A stretch of 64,000 bases of DNA from Lachnoclostridium phytofermentans (lineage in GTDB: Bacteria; Bacillota; Clostridia; Lachnospirales; Lachnospiraceae), in the NCBI RefSeq assembly GCF_000733755.1, contig NZ_JPOF01000003.1, positions 908,501-972,500 of the forward strand. The letters are read 5' to 3'. A program made the translations under genes and the position numbers. Positions 9,410 to 18,263 of the stretch are shown piece by piece (positions within the stretch are counted from its first letter, which is position 1; every line of letters starts with the position of its first letter). The notes below the pieces were generated by a model. The model searched no databases. It was not told where the DNA came from and saw only the letters and a program-made list of their open reading frames with translations.

Positions 9410-9438
9410 ATTATAGTACTGAAATGATATCTTTGCAA
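9410..9438 (-). promoter_or_regulatory. Sigma-A promoter of the zinc-ribbon gene
   Basis: TTGCAA, a 17-bp spacer and TATAAT on the minus strand, about 32 bp upstream of the start codon. Confidence 0.7.
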
Positions 9439-9495
9439 GTAGAATACGTTACTCTATCGATTACGTTAATAGTACGAATGCGACATGGAAGTCAT

Positions 9496-11214
9496 CTATA
9501 CGGTAAGTCGTAAACTTTCAAACGCACCATAGATATCAAGGATACCATATCCCCACTGCCTATCTGGATAATCTGTTCCTATTCTTCTTGCTCCCTTTAT
9601 CATTAAGGTTTTCACATTCGTTGTATTAAAGTAAAAATTATTTTGCCTAACAATCGCCCATTCTAATAAGAGCGCTGCTCCACCTGCTGTGTGGGCTGCT
9701 GCAATGCTAGTTCCGCTTCTAGTTCCAAACGTGTTATCAGGTACAGGGCCATAGATATTCACTCCTGGCGCTGTGATGTCAGGTTTTACTCTACCTCTTC
9801 TTGTATAACCACGTCCAGAATTAATATAGATACTACTATTAACATGATTACATGCTGCCACAGTAATAGGTCGAAAAGCATTTCCAGGGTCAGTGATGGT
9901 AACATCCGGATCAGGCTTAATAAAATATGTATTGGATGTCATAAAATCCCGTATTGGCAACCAAAGATCATATTCATTGTTAAAAGACTGTTCACGAAAC
10001 ACCCTAATTTTCCAGATACCTGGTGTTGGGTCTTGAAATCTCATAAAGATTAACTCATCACCAGTTCGCCGTTCTATCACCCTGTAATCAATAAAAATAA
10101 CCGTAGGTTCAAATAAAAAGGAAATTACTTGACTATTGTCCACCCTTGGTGGAATCCTTTGTATATACTCCCCGCTCGGTGATACAAATCCAACAGAGTA
10201 TACACTAGGTGCTCTGACCCAGAACTCTACTACAAAACCTTTTTCTCCAGCTCCTACGTTCATCTCTACATCTTCAAATTCCTCTGCTTGAGGGACAATT
10301 CCACGGTAATGTCCTCCATTATTTGCCTCATTTCCAGTTGGAAGTACAATACAAATTCCTGTATTGTCGGATAAGTTTTCTAAGTACTCATCCCAAATCC
10401 CGCTACCATCATGCCCGCCAGAGCTTGTTCCAACACCAATGCAAATAACAAGTGGTTTCCCCGCCTCTATCGCTAGTTCAAGCAAATACTTGGTCCCCAT
10501 TAAAAGATCTGTTTCCTGATAACACTCTACACCATCTCTTATATAATAGTAATCCCTTAAATATTGTTTCGCCTGTTTTAACTTTACCATTACAATATCC
10601 GCCAGCGGAGCTACTCCAGTAAAGTCATTTGCATTATCAATATTACCAGCCGCTATCCCTGCCATGAATGTACCATGACCATTCGTATCCGTAGAAGGAA
10701 CTATGGATAACGGAGTATCACTGCGCAGCGCTTCATTTATTTGTTCCCTTGTATATTCCGTCCCATAATAAAAACCTTTTGGAGGTGTACCTGTTTGTAT
10801 CGTTTGATCCCAGATTCGAAATACACGTGAGGTGTTATCTGCATTTTTAAAAACTTCATGCTGATAATCAATTCCAGTATCTACAAATCCTATCAAAACA
10901 TCTCTTCCTAATAAATTTAAAAAAGTCTGTCTACGAATTTTCTGCACACCAATATACTCCATATTACTCTGATCCATAAGACCATAGCACTTTGGAAATG
11001 TACTGTAGTAGAAACTAAATCTTTGTACATCTGAAAAATCACTCACTGGCTGATGAACTATCGCATATCTTGGATTCACAGATTGTACGCAATCTGCATC
11101 ATAGAATTTCATCATATCAGATATTGTGCCTCGAACTAAAGCAAAATAGTCTATCACATTCTCAGAGAGGATAGCTTCTCTGCATTTAGCATTCAAGTCA
11201 GCGTCACCGTTCAT
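9496..11214 (-). CDS. S8 family subtilisin-like serine protease
   Basis: A 572-residue subtilase with the intact triad D112 (VDTGID), H180 (NGHGT) and S503 (SGTSIAAAH). The 270-residue stretch between H and S holds an insert typical of the CspB-like/Lachnospiraceae subtilases. No signal peptide is visible, so it may act in the cytosol, in the spore, or leave by another route. CspB-type proteases process the germination enzyme SleC in clostridia; whether this one does is not shown. The next gene downstream encodes a second, membrane-anchored peptidase. GGTGAAAG lies just before the ATG. Confidence 0.88.
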   Translation of the reverse strand: MNGDADLNAKCREAILSENVIDYFALVRGTISDMMKFYDADCVQSVNPRYAIVHQPVSDFSDVQRFSFYYSTFPKCYGLMDQSNMEYIGVQKIRRQTFLNLLGRDVLIGFVDTGIDYQHEVFKNADNTSRVFRIWDQTIQTGTPPKGFYYGTEYTREQINEALRSDTPLSIVPSTDTNGHGTFMAGIAAGNIDNANDFTGVAPLADIVMVKLKQAKQYLRDYYYIRDGVECYQETDLLMGTKYLLELAIEAGKPLVICIGVGTSSGGHDGSGIWDEYLENLSDNTGICIVLPTGNEANNGGHYRGIVPQAEEFEDVEMNVGAGEKGFVVEFWVRAPSVYSVGFVSPSGEYIQRIPPRVDNSQVISFLFEPTVIFIDYRVIERRTGDELIFMRFQDPTPGIWKIRVFREQSFNNEYDLWLPIRDFMTSNTYFIKPDPDVTITDPGNAFRPITVAACNHVNSSIYINSGRGYTRRGRVKPDITAPGVNIYGPVPDNTFGTRSGTSIAAAHTAGGAALLLEWAIVRQNNFYFNTTNVKTLMIKGARRIGTDYPDRQWGYGILDIYGAFESLRLTV

Positions 11215-11296
11215 TCTTTCACCACATAGTTTCTTTTTTATAATCTATGCGTTCTTTCTTAATATTAATCTTAATTACTAAGCAAATAAAGCTTCG

Positions 11297-12295
11297 TTAT
11301 TTACTGATTACCCAAAAAGGTCCATTATCAGCCGCCCAAGCTTTTGCTTCATTCACTATAAATGCTGGCTCATAGGATTCCTTGGTTAACTCTTTACTAT
11401 TTGGATCAGCAACTAAGATTTTACCATCTTCTGTGATACCTCGAAGAACAATAAAATGTCCACTATTTGTAAAGGTTCCCTTTCCCATCAAAGCAATTAC
11501 TAAATTGCCCGCAGATAATGCTTCCTTTAATTTATCTACAGCTTCTGGTGTGTTTTCTATGCCTTCCACCTTAAGACCGAATGCTTTCGCTGCATCTGGG
11601 ATTAAACCATGAATAGAACCACTACCCGAATACCAATATCCTCTATCATATGCCCACTGACACATTTGTTCAGGGTCAACTTTGACACTCGTAAAGGCAG
11701 AAATCACCATAGCAAGGGAAGTAGGCCCACAACCGTATTCTCCTATGGTATCTGAACCTCCGTAGAACTTTTGTCCCCATCTAGGATCTGTCTGCATGTA
11801 ATAAGTCAAATCAACTGCTCCGCTACTTTGAAGTAGTTCTCCGGATTGTGCTTCTGATAAATTTGCTAAAAATGTTTCCTGACTCAAATCGCTCGAATTA
11901 CCATAGGCTGCATTAGAATCATCGGTGTTTCCTGCACCAGCACCTGTTCCATCAGATACACCTTTCTCTGGTTCAAAACCATTATCCTCTGGAGAAGTCG
12001 AATTCCCATCCTCTGTCTCTGGAGTTTCTGTTTGCGAAGGGTCAACTTCTGGCGTAATTGTTATATTACCTGCCTCTGGCGTAATTGTGACATCATCAGC
12101 TTCTGGCGTTATTGATGCTTCTGGTGTAATCGTCACCCCGTTCTCAGTATTTGGTTTCGCTCCTGCCTCTTCACTGCCTTTTCTTGTAATCTTTATTCCT
12201 GCATATACTCCAATGAGAATTATCAAGCACAAAAGCTCAACCGCAATCATGCGGTTAAGCCTTGCTCCCTTACTACTTTTCTTTCCTTGCATCAC
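11297..12295 (-). CDS. Membrane-anchored C39-like cysteine peptidase
   Basis: A 332-residue protein with a short basic cytosolic start, one membrane helix at about residues 14-33, then a Thr/Pro/Glu-rich linker (50-110) built on a TITPEA-like repeat. The extracellular domain matches the peptidase_C39_2 family: C189 in YGCGPTSLAM, H280 in SGHFIVLRG and D297 in ADPNS. It probably cleaves peptides at the outer surface. There is no ABC domain, so it is not a bacteriocin exporter. The repeated linker is likely a wall-spanning spacer. Confidence 0.8.
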   Translation of the reverse strand: MMQGKKSSKGARLNRMIAVELLCLIILIGVYAGIKITRKGSEEAGAKPNTENGVTITPEASITPEADDVTITPEAGNITITPEVDPSQTETPETEDGNSTSPEDNGFEPEKGVSDGTGAGAGNTDDSNAAYGNSSDLSQETFLANLSEAQSGELLQSSGAVDLTYYMQTDPRWGQKFYGGSDTIGEYGCGPTSLAMVISAFTSVKVDPEQMCQWAYDRGYWYSGSGSIHGLIPDAAKAFGLKVEGIENTPEAVDKLKEALSAGNLVIALMGKGTFTNSGHFIVLRGITEDGKILVADPNSKELTKESYEPAFIVNEAKAWAADNGPFWVISK

Positions 12296-12315
12296 TGACT
12301 CCTTATCTTAGCCTC

Positions 12316-13752
12316 TTATCCTTTTTGTGTCAGCATAGGTGTCTTAACACTTCCGCGCATTTCAATCACTGGTGCTCCCTTTTTCTCAATATAATCTCTT
12401 GTGATTGTTACACGACCAATGCTATCATCCTTTGGTATCTCATACATGATATCTAGCATAAACTCTTCTATTATGGCACGAAGTGCACGTGCACCTGTTT
12501 TCTTCTCCATTGCTTTTTCGGCAATCGCTTCTAATGCACTCTGATCAAAATTTAGATCAACCTCATCAAGAGCTAATAATTTCTTATATTGCTTCAGTAT
12601 TGCATTCTTAGGCTCAATCAAAATCTTAGTTAACATATCCTTTGTTAGAGATTCTAAAGAATAAACTACAGGAAGTCTTCCTAAGAATTCTGGGATCATA
12701 CCAAACTCACGTAAGTCATCCACCGATACTTTTTGTAAAAGATTTGGATCATCATCATACTTATCTTTTAGATCCGCAGAAAAACCGATGGATGATTGTT
12801 TATTCAAACGTGCTTTGATAATTTTATCAAGATCTGGGAATGCTCCCCCACAGATAAACAGAATATTTTTCGTATTTATTGTTGTTAATGGAACCATCGC
12901 ATTTTTACTGGTTGCACCAACTGGGACTTCTACCTCACTACCTTCTAACAACTTTAACAAGCCCTGCTGTACGGATTCTCCACTTACATCGCGATTGTTC
13001 GTACTCTTCTTCTTCGCTATCTTGTCAATCTCATCGATAAAGACGATTCCCTGCTCTGCTCGCTCTACATCATTATCCGCAGCAGCTAAGAGTTTGCTAA
13101 GAACACTTTCTACGTCATCACCAATATAGCCTGCTTCTGTTAAGGAGGTTGCATCTGTGATTGCTAGCGGCACATTTAATATTTTAGCTAGAGTTTTAAC
13201 TAAATAAGTTTTACCGCTACCAGTTGGTCCAATCATTAGCATGTTAGATTTCTCAATATCCACATCTTCCATCAATAGATTGTCGGAATCCGTTTTCTTT
13301 GCAACACGCTTATAATGGTTGTATACAGCAACCGAAATCACCTTTTTTGCATGATTTTGACCAATCACAAACTCATCTAACGATGACTTTATAAGATGAG
13401 GGGCAGGGAGCTTTTTAATATCAATTACTTTTTCTTTTCCCTTCTCCTCCGTTTTTTTTGCTGGCTCTTCTGCTCTTTTTTTGATTTTTTGACGATTTGG
13501 AATATCTTGTTGCATCATATATCCCATCATTGCTGGATTTAATGCAGACATATCCATATAAGGGTTGTTTCCATTATTCATTGTATCAAAAGTCTTTTGC
13601 ATACAATTTTGGCAAATGCAGATATTCCCTGGTACGTGAATCATCTTCCCAGCTTTACTTTCTGGTCTTCTACAGATATAACAAATCTCTTCGTATTTAT
13701 TCTGATCCTCGTTATTATCGAGGTTGTTATCTTTATTATTTTCATTACTCAT
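12316..13752 (-). CDS. clpX: ClpX-like AAA+ unfoldase, probable ClpX paralogue
   Basis: A 478-residue hexameric unfoldase. It has the N-terminal zinc-binding domain C24/C27/C47/C50, Walker A GPTGSGKT (175-182), pore loop GYIG (208-211), Walker B VFIDEID and the ClpP-docking IGF tripeptide (322-324). The RKH pore-entrance motif of standard ClpX is missing, with a sequence around SKNAM (282-286) in its place. The linker between zinc finger and AAA domain is long and Lys/Glu-rich. No clpP is adjacent. Start 13752 has GGAGAAC upstream; the 13770 frame start is rejected. It may be a second ClpX with different substrates. Confidence 0.85.
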   Translation of the reverse strand: MSNENNKDNNLDNNEDQNKYEEICYICRRPESKAGKMIHVPGNICICQNCMQKTFDTMNNGNNPYMDMSALNPAMMGYMMQQDIPNRQKIKKRAEEPAKKTEEKGKEKVIDIKKLPAPHLIKSSLDEFVIGQNHAKKVISVAVYNHYKRVAKKTDSDNLLMEDVDIEKSNMLMIGPTGSGKTYLVKTLAKILNVPLAITDATSLTEAGYIGDDVESVLSKLLAAADNDVERAEQGIVFIDEIDKIAKKKSTNNRDVSGESVQQGLLKLLEGSEVEVPVGATSKNAMVPLTTINTKNILFICGGAFPDLDKIIKARLNKQSSIGFSADLKDKYDDDPNLLQKVSVDDLREFGMIPEFLGRLPVVYSLESLTKDMLTKILIEPKNAILKQYKKLLALDEVDLNFDQSALEAIAEKAMEKKTGARALRAIIEEFMLDIMYEIPKDDSIGRVTITRDYIEKKGAPVIEMRGSVKTPMLTQKG

Positions 13753-13843
13753 GGATAGTTCTCCTTCCAATCTATAGCTATGGATGTCGCAGTATCAACT
13801 AGAGAGCAATTTGATTACCCTCTTTTATATCTTTCCTATTGTC

Positions 13844-13872
13844 ATTATAACGTAATCCTTGGTATTAGACAA
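13844..13872 (-). promoter_or_regulatory. Sigma-A promoter of the clpX-like gene
   Basis: TTGTCT, a 17-bp spacer and TATAAT on the minus strand, about 90 bp upstream of the ATG. Confidence 0.65.
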
Positions 13873-13899
13873 TAGGTTGCAAACCCCGTTACCCCTTCC

Positions 13900-14301
13900 T
13901 TAACTCTTTTTCATAAACTCTGTCTGACACTTTGGGCAACGAATCATTATCTTACCTTTTCCCTTAGGGACACGAATCTTTTGCTTACACTGAGGACAAG
14001 AATAAATATGGTGAGTCTTACTCTGGCTGCTTCGATATTTTAATTTGTTTATGAAATACTTTACTTTATCTACTTGCTTTGTGTAAAATAAATTCTCTTT
14101 ATATCTCTTCTGATGATTTCTTGAAAACATACGAAATGTACTATATACAATTAAAATTAGCGCTAACGTATAAAATACCTGAGGTAGTACAAACCAAGAT
14201 AACAGTAAAAAGACCATGGCTACCACTGACATTGCTCGTGAAAATGCGTCTGAACCATATCTTCCTACCATAAATCTGGCGATTGCCTCTCTCCATCTCA
14301 T
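13900..14301 (-). CDS. Small membrane protein with C-terminal zinc ribbon
   Basis: A 133-residue protein. Residues about 22-60 form one long or two short hydrophobic segments. A basic middle is followed by a C-terminal ribbon with two CPxC pairs (CPQC...CPKC) separated by 18 residues. It is therefore likely a membrane protein with a cytosolic zinc domain. GGAGGT lies just before the ATG. The function is unknown; this architecture is common as a conserved hypothetical in Lachnospiraceae. Confidence 0.7.
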   Translation of the reverse strand: MRWREAIARFMVGRYGSDAFSRAMSVVAMVFLLLSWFVLPQVFYTLALILIVYSTFRMFSRNHQKRYKENLFYTKQVDKVKYFINKLKYRSSQSKTHHIYSCPQCKQKIRVPKGKGKIMIRCPKCQTEFMKKS

Positions 14302-14376
14302 AACCTTACCTCCAATTTTTTAAAATGGGAATCTTCTCATTGATTCCTATTAACTAAACTTGATATGATGTTTTTT

Positions 14377-14405
14377 ATTGTAGCCCTTATATCACAAACA
14401 TTCAA
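14377..14405 (-). promoter_or_regulatory. Sigma-A promoter of the zinc-ribbon membrane protein
   Basis: TTGAAT, a 17-bp spacer and TACAAT on the minus strand, 76 bp before the start codon. The rest of the 427-bp gap 14302-14727 is AT-rich and holds only this promoter and the terminator at 14568-14604. Confidence 0.6.
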
Positions 14406-14567
14406 ATTAAATTTTCGTTAAATCGAACTAGTCGATCTATCACTCTGTTATTAATCCATATAAATACTATCGATATTATTACCTCCAATATTATTTTATC
14501 CAATATAATAATTATCGTATTATAACGAGACAATACAACCATCGTTGCCTTATATGAAACATTTATT

Positions 14568-14604
14568 AAAAAAAGAATACCGTAACATCAATGTTACGAT
14601 ATCC
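14568..14604 (-). terminator. Terminator of the sugar transferase gene
   Basis: A 14-bp stem (with G-U pairs) around a tiny central loop in TAACATTGATGTTA, followed on the minus strand by seven T. It lies about 125 bp past the stop of the 14728-16149 gene. Confidence 0.75.
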
Positions 14605-14727
14605 TTCTTTTCCATATAATCATAATTATCCAAACAACTCCTTCTTGTCAGAAGCAGTATAAATAGTTGATTCCTAATGCACAGCTTAGGTAATTAAAAT
14701 CTAATAGGCAGTTCGGGTAATAGAAAC

Positions 14728-16149
14728 CTAATAGGCATTTTTATTAATAAATCCTTTGAATATGGTTAAAAATAATATCTTAAAATCAAGCCCAAGTGTC
14801 CAGTTCTCAATATAATACAAATCACATTCAATACGCTTTCTTATTGAGGTATCACCACGATATCCATTGATCTGAGCCCATCCGGTTAGACCTGGACGTA
14901 CCTGATGCTTAATCATATAGCGAGGAACTTCTTCCTTAAACTTCTCTACAAAGTATGGTCGCTCTGGCCTTGGACCGACCAAACTCATATCACCACATAG
15001 GATATTAAAAAGCTGTGGTAATTCATCAATACTTGTCTTACGAATAAAACGTCCAATCGGTGTCACTCTGCTATCATTTGCTGTTGTCCATGCCTTCTTT
15101 TCCGTCTTTTCCGATTGAACAACCATAGAACGAAACTTGTACATCTTAAATTCTCTATTATGAAGACCTACACGTACTTGAGAAAAGATAACAGGCCCTG
15201 GGGAAGTGCACTTAATAATTAGAGCAACCACAGCCATTGGTATGGAAAACAAGATAAGTGCAACGATAGCCCCAAAGATATCTACCAATCGCTTGATCAC
15301 GCTGTTAAATGTATTACTTAAAGGAACATTACGGATATTAATCACTGGAAGACCATTCAAATCTTCCATTACCGGTATTGATGGAATAATATTGTGATAG
15401 TCAGGAATAAACTTCGTATGAGCACCCGCTTTTTCGCAGAGCCCTACCAAGTACTCTAATTTTGAGTATTCATTAATGCTTAAAGTTACTACGATTTCAT
15501 CTAAATCATTCTGAGCAAGGATTGACTGTAATTCCTCTGTATTTCCAATTACTTTCACTTTTTTATAAGTAGTTCCAACTTCCATGGTATCATCAAGAAT
15601 ACCATAGATATGATAACCCCAGTCCGGATTTCCGGCTATTCTATCAATATAACCTTCTGCTGCACGACTATAGCCAACAATAAGGATATGTTTTTGATTA
15701 AAGCCTTTCTTTCGTAACTCTCTAAGAATCTTCGTTAGAATCAATCGAAAAGAGATACCAAACATAACATTTACTGCTGAAAAGATAACGGAGAATTTAC
15801 GAGATACATCCATATCTTTCGCAAAAAAAAGTACCGTTGTAAATAATAAAAATCCTAAGATATTCGCCTTCACTAAGTTCCATACCATAATACGCTTGCT
15901 ATGGCTTCGTTGAGGCTTGTACATATTACTAATAGAATATATAATTAAGTATCCGGGTACTAATACATATAAATAGCGTACCAAATAAGTCAAATTATAG
16001 AACTTCTCTTCAAAATCCAATCGAAATAACGGAATTTCACTTAAAACATAGAATCGTAAGAAATAGGCTGATATATAGGCTAAAATAATTAATATACCAT
16101 CAATAATTATATGAAATTGGTTTAATGTTTTTTGATTATCTTTTATCAT
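14728..16149 (-). CDS. Undecaprenyl-phosphate sugar phosphotransferase (WcaJ/EpsE family)
   Basis: A 473-residue polyprenyl glycosylphosphotransferase. About five N-terminal membrane helices are followed by a CoA-binding-like middle domain (HILIVGYSRAAEGY) and the C-terminal bacterial sugar transferase domain. That domain carries the conserved KFRSM, TSIDELPQL, GDMSLVGPRPE and RPGLTGWAQ motifs. It transfers hexose-1-phosphate from a UDP-sugar onto undecaprenyl phosphate, the first membrane step of exopolysaccharide assembly. AAAGGAG precedes the ATG. It is separated from the other polysaccharide genes by the divergent htrA gene, so it has its own promoter. Confidence 0.88.
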   Translation of the reverse strand: MIKDNQKTLNQFHIIIDGILIILAYISAYFLRFYVLSEIPLFRLDFEEKFYNLTYLVRYLYVLVPGYLIIYSISNMYKPQRSHSKRIMVWNLVKANILGFLLFTTVLFFAKDMDVSRKFSVIFSAVNVMFGISFRLILTKILRELRKKGFNQKHILIVGYSRAAEGYIDRIAGNPDWGYHIYGILDDTMEVGTTYKKVKVIGNTEELQSILAQNDLDEIVVTLSINEYSKLEYLVGLCEKAGAHTKFIPDYHNIIPSIPVMEDLNGLPVINIRNVPLSNTFNSVIKRLVDIFGAIVALILFSIPMAVVALIIKCTSPGPVIFSQVRVGLHNREFKMYKFRSMVVQSEKTEKKAWTTANDSRVTPIGRFIRKTSIDELPQLFNILCGDMSLVGPRPERPYFVEKFKEEVPRYMIKHQVRPGLTGWAQINGYRGDTSIRKRIECDLYYIENWTLGLDFKILFLTIFKGFINKNAY

Positions 16150-16200
16150 TCATTACTCCTTTTAATGAGTCTGATCATCATATTATCTAAACGAAAAGTA

Positions 16201-16229
16201 AGAATACTGCCATATGTGTCATATGTAAA
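16201..16229 (-). promoter_or_regulatory. Candidate promoter of the sugar transferase with operator-like spacer
   Basis: TTTACA, a 17-bp spacer and TATTCT on the minus strand. The spacer contains most of a perfect repeat CATATG-TGT-CATATG (16211-16225), which would suit a repressor or an activator acting between the boxes. Confidence 0.45.
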
Positions 16230-16254
16230 ATAATTGAAATTTATGGCAAAATTA

Positions 16255-16283
16255 TTGCAACTAACTTAAGTATTTCTTACTAT
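16255..16283 (+). promoter_or_regulatory. Sigma-A promoter of htrA
   Basis: TTGCAA, a 17-bp spacer and TACTAT on the plus strand, leaving a 5' leader of about 210 nt before htrA. A second weaker set (TTCACA...GATACT) lies near 16360-16395. Confidence 0.55.
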
Positions 16284-16498
16284 AAAATCAAGTAGCCAAA
16301 TAAAAGTACTATACTGATTATATCAGATAGTTTACAAATATATAGATTTTTAAACATTTCTTCACATTATATTCACAAACTATTGATACTATGGAACAAA
16401 GAAATCCAAAACAGCATCCGCTGATTCATCAGATTTCAATTATAGACACTTTTGTTAAATATGCAAGTACTATTTTATGTATAAAGGAGTAATCTAAT

Positions 16499-18028
16499 AT
16501 GGCAGAGAACAATTCAAGTTTTGGTAATACAAACGAAAATCAGGAAAAGTCTCAAAGTACCTACAGCTTCTGGGCCGAACAAATTGGTCAAAATCAAAAC
16601 GCTACCAATACCTCCTCCCAGAATGGAGAGACAAATTATAATAATAGCTATGAACAAACTTCATACTCTCAAAACTTTAATAATCAAGGAAGCCCAAGCT
16701 TTCATGATATACCTCCAACAGGCGATATCCCTCCTAATAAGAAAAAATCAAATGTTGGTAAAGCTACAGGATTTCTTTTAAAAGCGGTATCCTTTGGTGT
16801 TATTGCTTCTTTAACTTTCCTTGGCTGCAATGCATTATATCGAAGTTATGATAATAATTCTCAAGGGAATGGTTCTTTCTTAAATAGTAATGGATTAAAT
16901 CTTGATCCTGTTAGCAAGGATAATAAACTTGCCTCCACAATCGTATCAGAAAACGTCAATATACAAAGTACCGACGTATCCGATATTATAGAGCAGACGA
17001 TGCCTGCTACCGTAGCGATTACCAGTACCGTAAATCAGACATTTAACATCTGGGGGCAGGAATATGGTCAGGAATTAGACGGTGGTGGTTCTGGTATTAT
17101 TATTGGCAAAACTGATAAAGAATTACTGATTGCTACCAACAACCATGTAGTTGCTGATGCAAAGAAGATTCTTGTTACTTTTATTGATGAGTCAACCGCA
17201 GAAGCCACAATAAAGGGACGTAACTCCTCTTCTGATCTTGCAGTTATTTCTATTGATGTAAGCAAACTTAAGAAGGAAACGCTAGATCAAATAAAAGTTG
17301 CAAAGCTTGGTAATTCCGATGATATAAAGGTAGGACAAATGGCGATTGCTATCGGTAATGCCCTTGGCTATGGTCAGACTGTTACTGTTGGTTATATTAG
17401 CGCTAAAGAACGTGAGATTACTGTGGATACTGGTAGCAAATTAGAAGTTCTTCAGACGGATGCTGCAATTAATCCTGGTAACAGTGGTGGTGCTCTAATC
17501 AACATCAAAGGTGAAGTTATCGGTATCAATTCTGCAAAACTTGCTAGCACAGATGTAGAAGGTATGGGGTATGCAATTCCAATTTCGAAAGCCTACCCAA
17601 TCGTAGATGAGTTAATGAATCGTGAAGTTCTTGCTGAAGATGAAAAAGGTTATCTTGGCATTTACCCTCAGGATGTAAATGAAGAATACGCAAATGCTTA
17701 TAATTGGCCAGTAGGAGCATATGTATATAAATTAGTGGAAGGTGGTGCCGCTGAAAGTGCAGGCATCTATCAGGGCGATATCATTACTGCGGTAAATGGA
17801 ACAACGGTCAAAACAGGTGATGAATTAAGAGAGGCGGTTAACTCCTATCGATATGGCACAACCGTTAAGATAACACTAATGCGTCTGATTAATGGAGAAT
17901 ACAAAGAAATGAATGTGGATGTAGTCTTACAGGCAAATACAACGGAGAACCAAACAATTACTCCAACAGAGACTCCAAAGGAAGAAGATGATAGAATTCC
18001 TGAAATCACAAGAGAACCACAGCCATAA
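16499..18028 (+). CDS. htrA: HtrA/DegP-like membrane-anchored serine protease with PDZ domain
   Basis: A 509-residue protein. A long Asn/Gln/Ser-rich cytosolic start (1-85) precedes one membrane helix (about 88-112). The extracellular trypsin-like domain has H216, D246 and S329 (NPGNSGGAL), and a single PDZ domain spans about 385-475, ending in a Thr/Glu/Pro-rich tail. HtrA proteases degrade or refold misfolded secreted proteins at the cell surface. The gene is monocistronic, with AAAGGAG upstream and a strong hairpin downstream. Its position next to surface polysaccharide genes suggests envelope quality control, but regulation by CssRS-like systems is not visible. Confidence 0.92.
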   Translation: MAENNSSFGNTNENQEKSQSTYSFWAEQIGQNQNATNTSSQNGETNYNNSYEQTSYSQNFNNQGSPSFHDIPPTGDIPPNKKKSNVGKATGFLLKAVSFGVIASLTFLGCNALYRSYDNNSQGNGSFLNSNGLNLDPVSKDNKLASTIVSENVNIQSTDVSDIIEQTMPATVAITSTVNQTFNIWGQEYGQELDGGGSGIIIGKTDKELLIATNNHVVADAKKILVTFIDESTAEATIKGRNSSSDLAVISIDVSKLKKETLDQIKVAKLGNSDDIKVGQMAIAIGNALGYGQTVTVGYISAKEREITVDTGSKLEVLQTDAAINPGNSGGALINIKGEVIGINSAKLASTDVEGMGYAIPISKAYPIVDELMNREVLAEDEKGYLGIYPQDVNEEYANAYNWPVGAYVYKLVEGGAAESAGIYQGDIITAVNGTTVKTGDELREAVNSYRYGTTVKITLMRLINGEYKEMNVDVVLQANTTENQTITPTETPKEEDDRIPEITREPQP

Positions 18029-18142
18029 ATCACAACACAAAGTTGTTAAGTAATGCTGTAAAAAAGAGTAAACGTAGATTAGGTAATTCTGAAAACAAGA
18101 ATTCCTACTATTCAAAGTAAAAGAGCAAAGGTTCAAACCCAT

Positions 18143-18194
18143 AACTGCCCCCAATAAGTTAGATTATATCAGTTCTAACTTATTGGGGGCAGTT
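18143..18194. terminator. Bidirectional hairpin between htrA and the CDP-glycerol gene
   Basis: A perfect 21-bp inverted repeat with a 10-nt loop, containing a run of five C/G. It sits between two converging genes and probably ends transcription from both sides, although T-runs directly after the stem are poor; on the plus strand TCTTTTT follows some 15 bp later. Confidence 0.7.
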
Positions 18195-18263
18195 CGTCAC
18201 TTGGTCTTTTTCTCTTATAACTGTTTTCTGACAGACGTCATTTCCTTTTATCAACTATATTAC

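Noticed and set aside
9691-10053. Plus-strand 120-residue frame opposite the subtilase
   Set aside because: It is antisense to the catalytic region of a clear subtilase and has no supporting signals.
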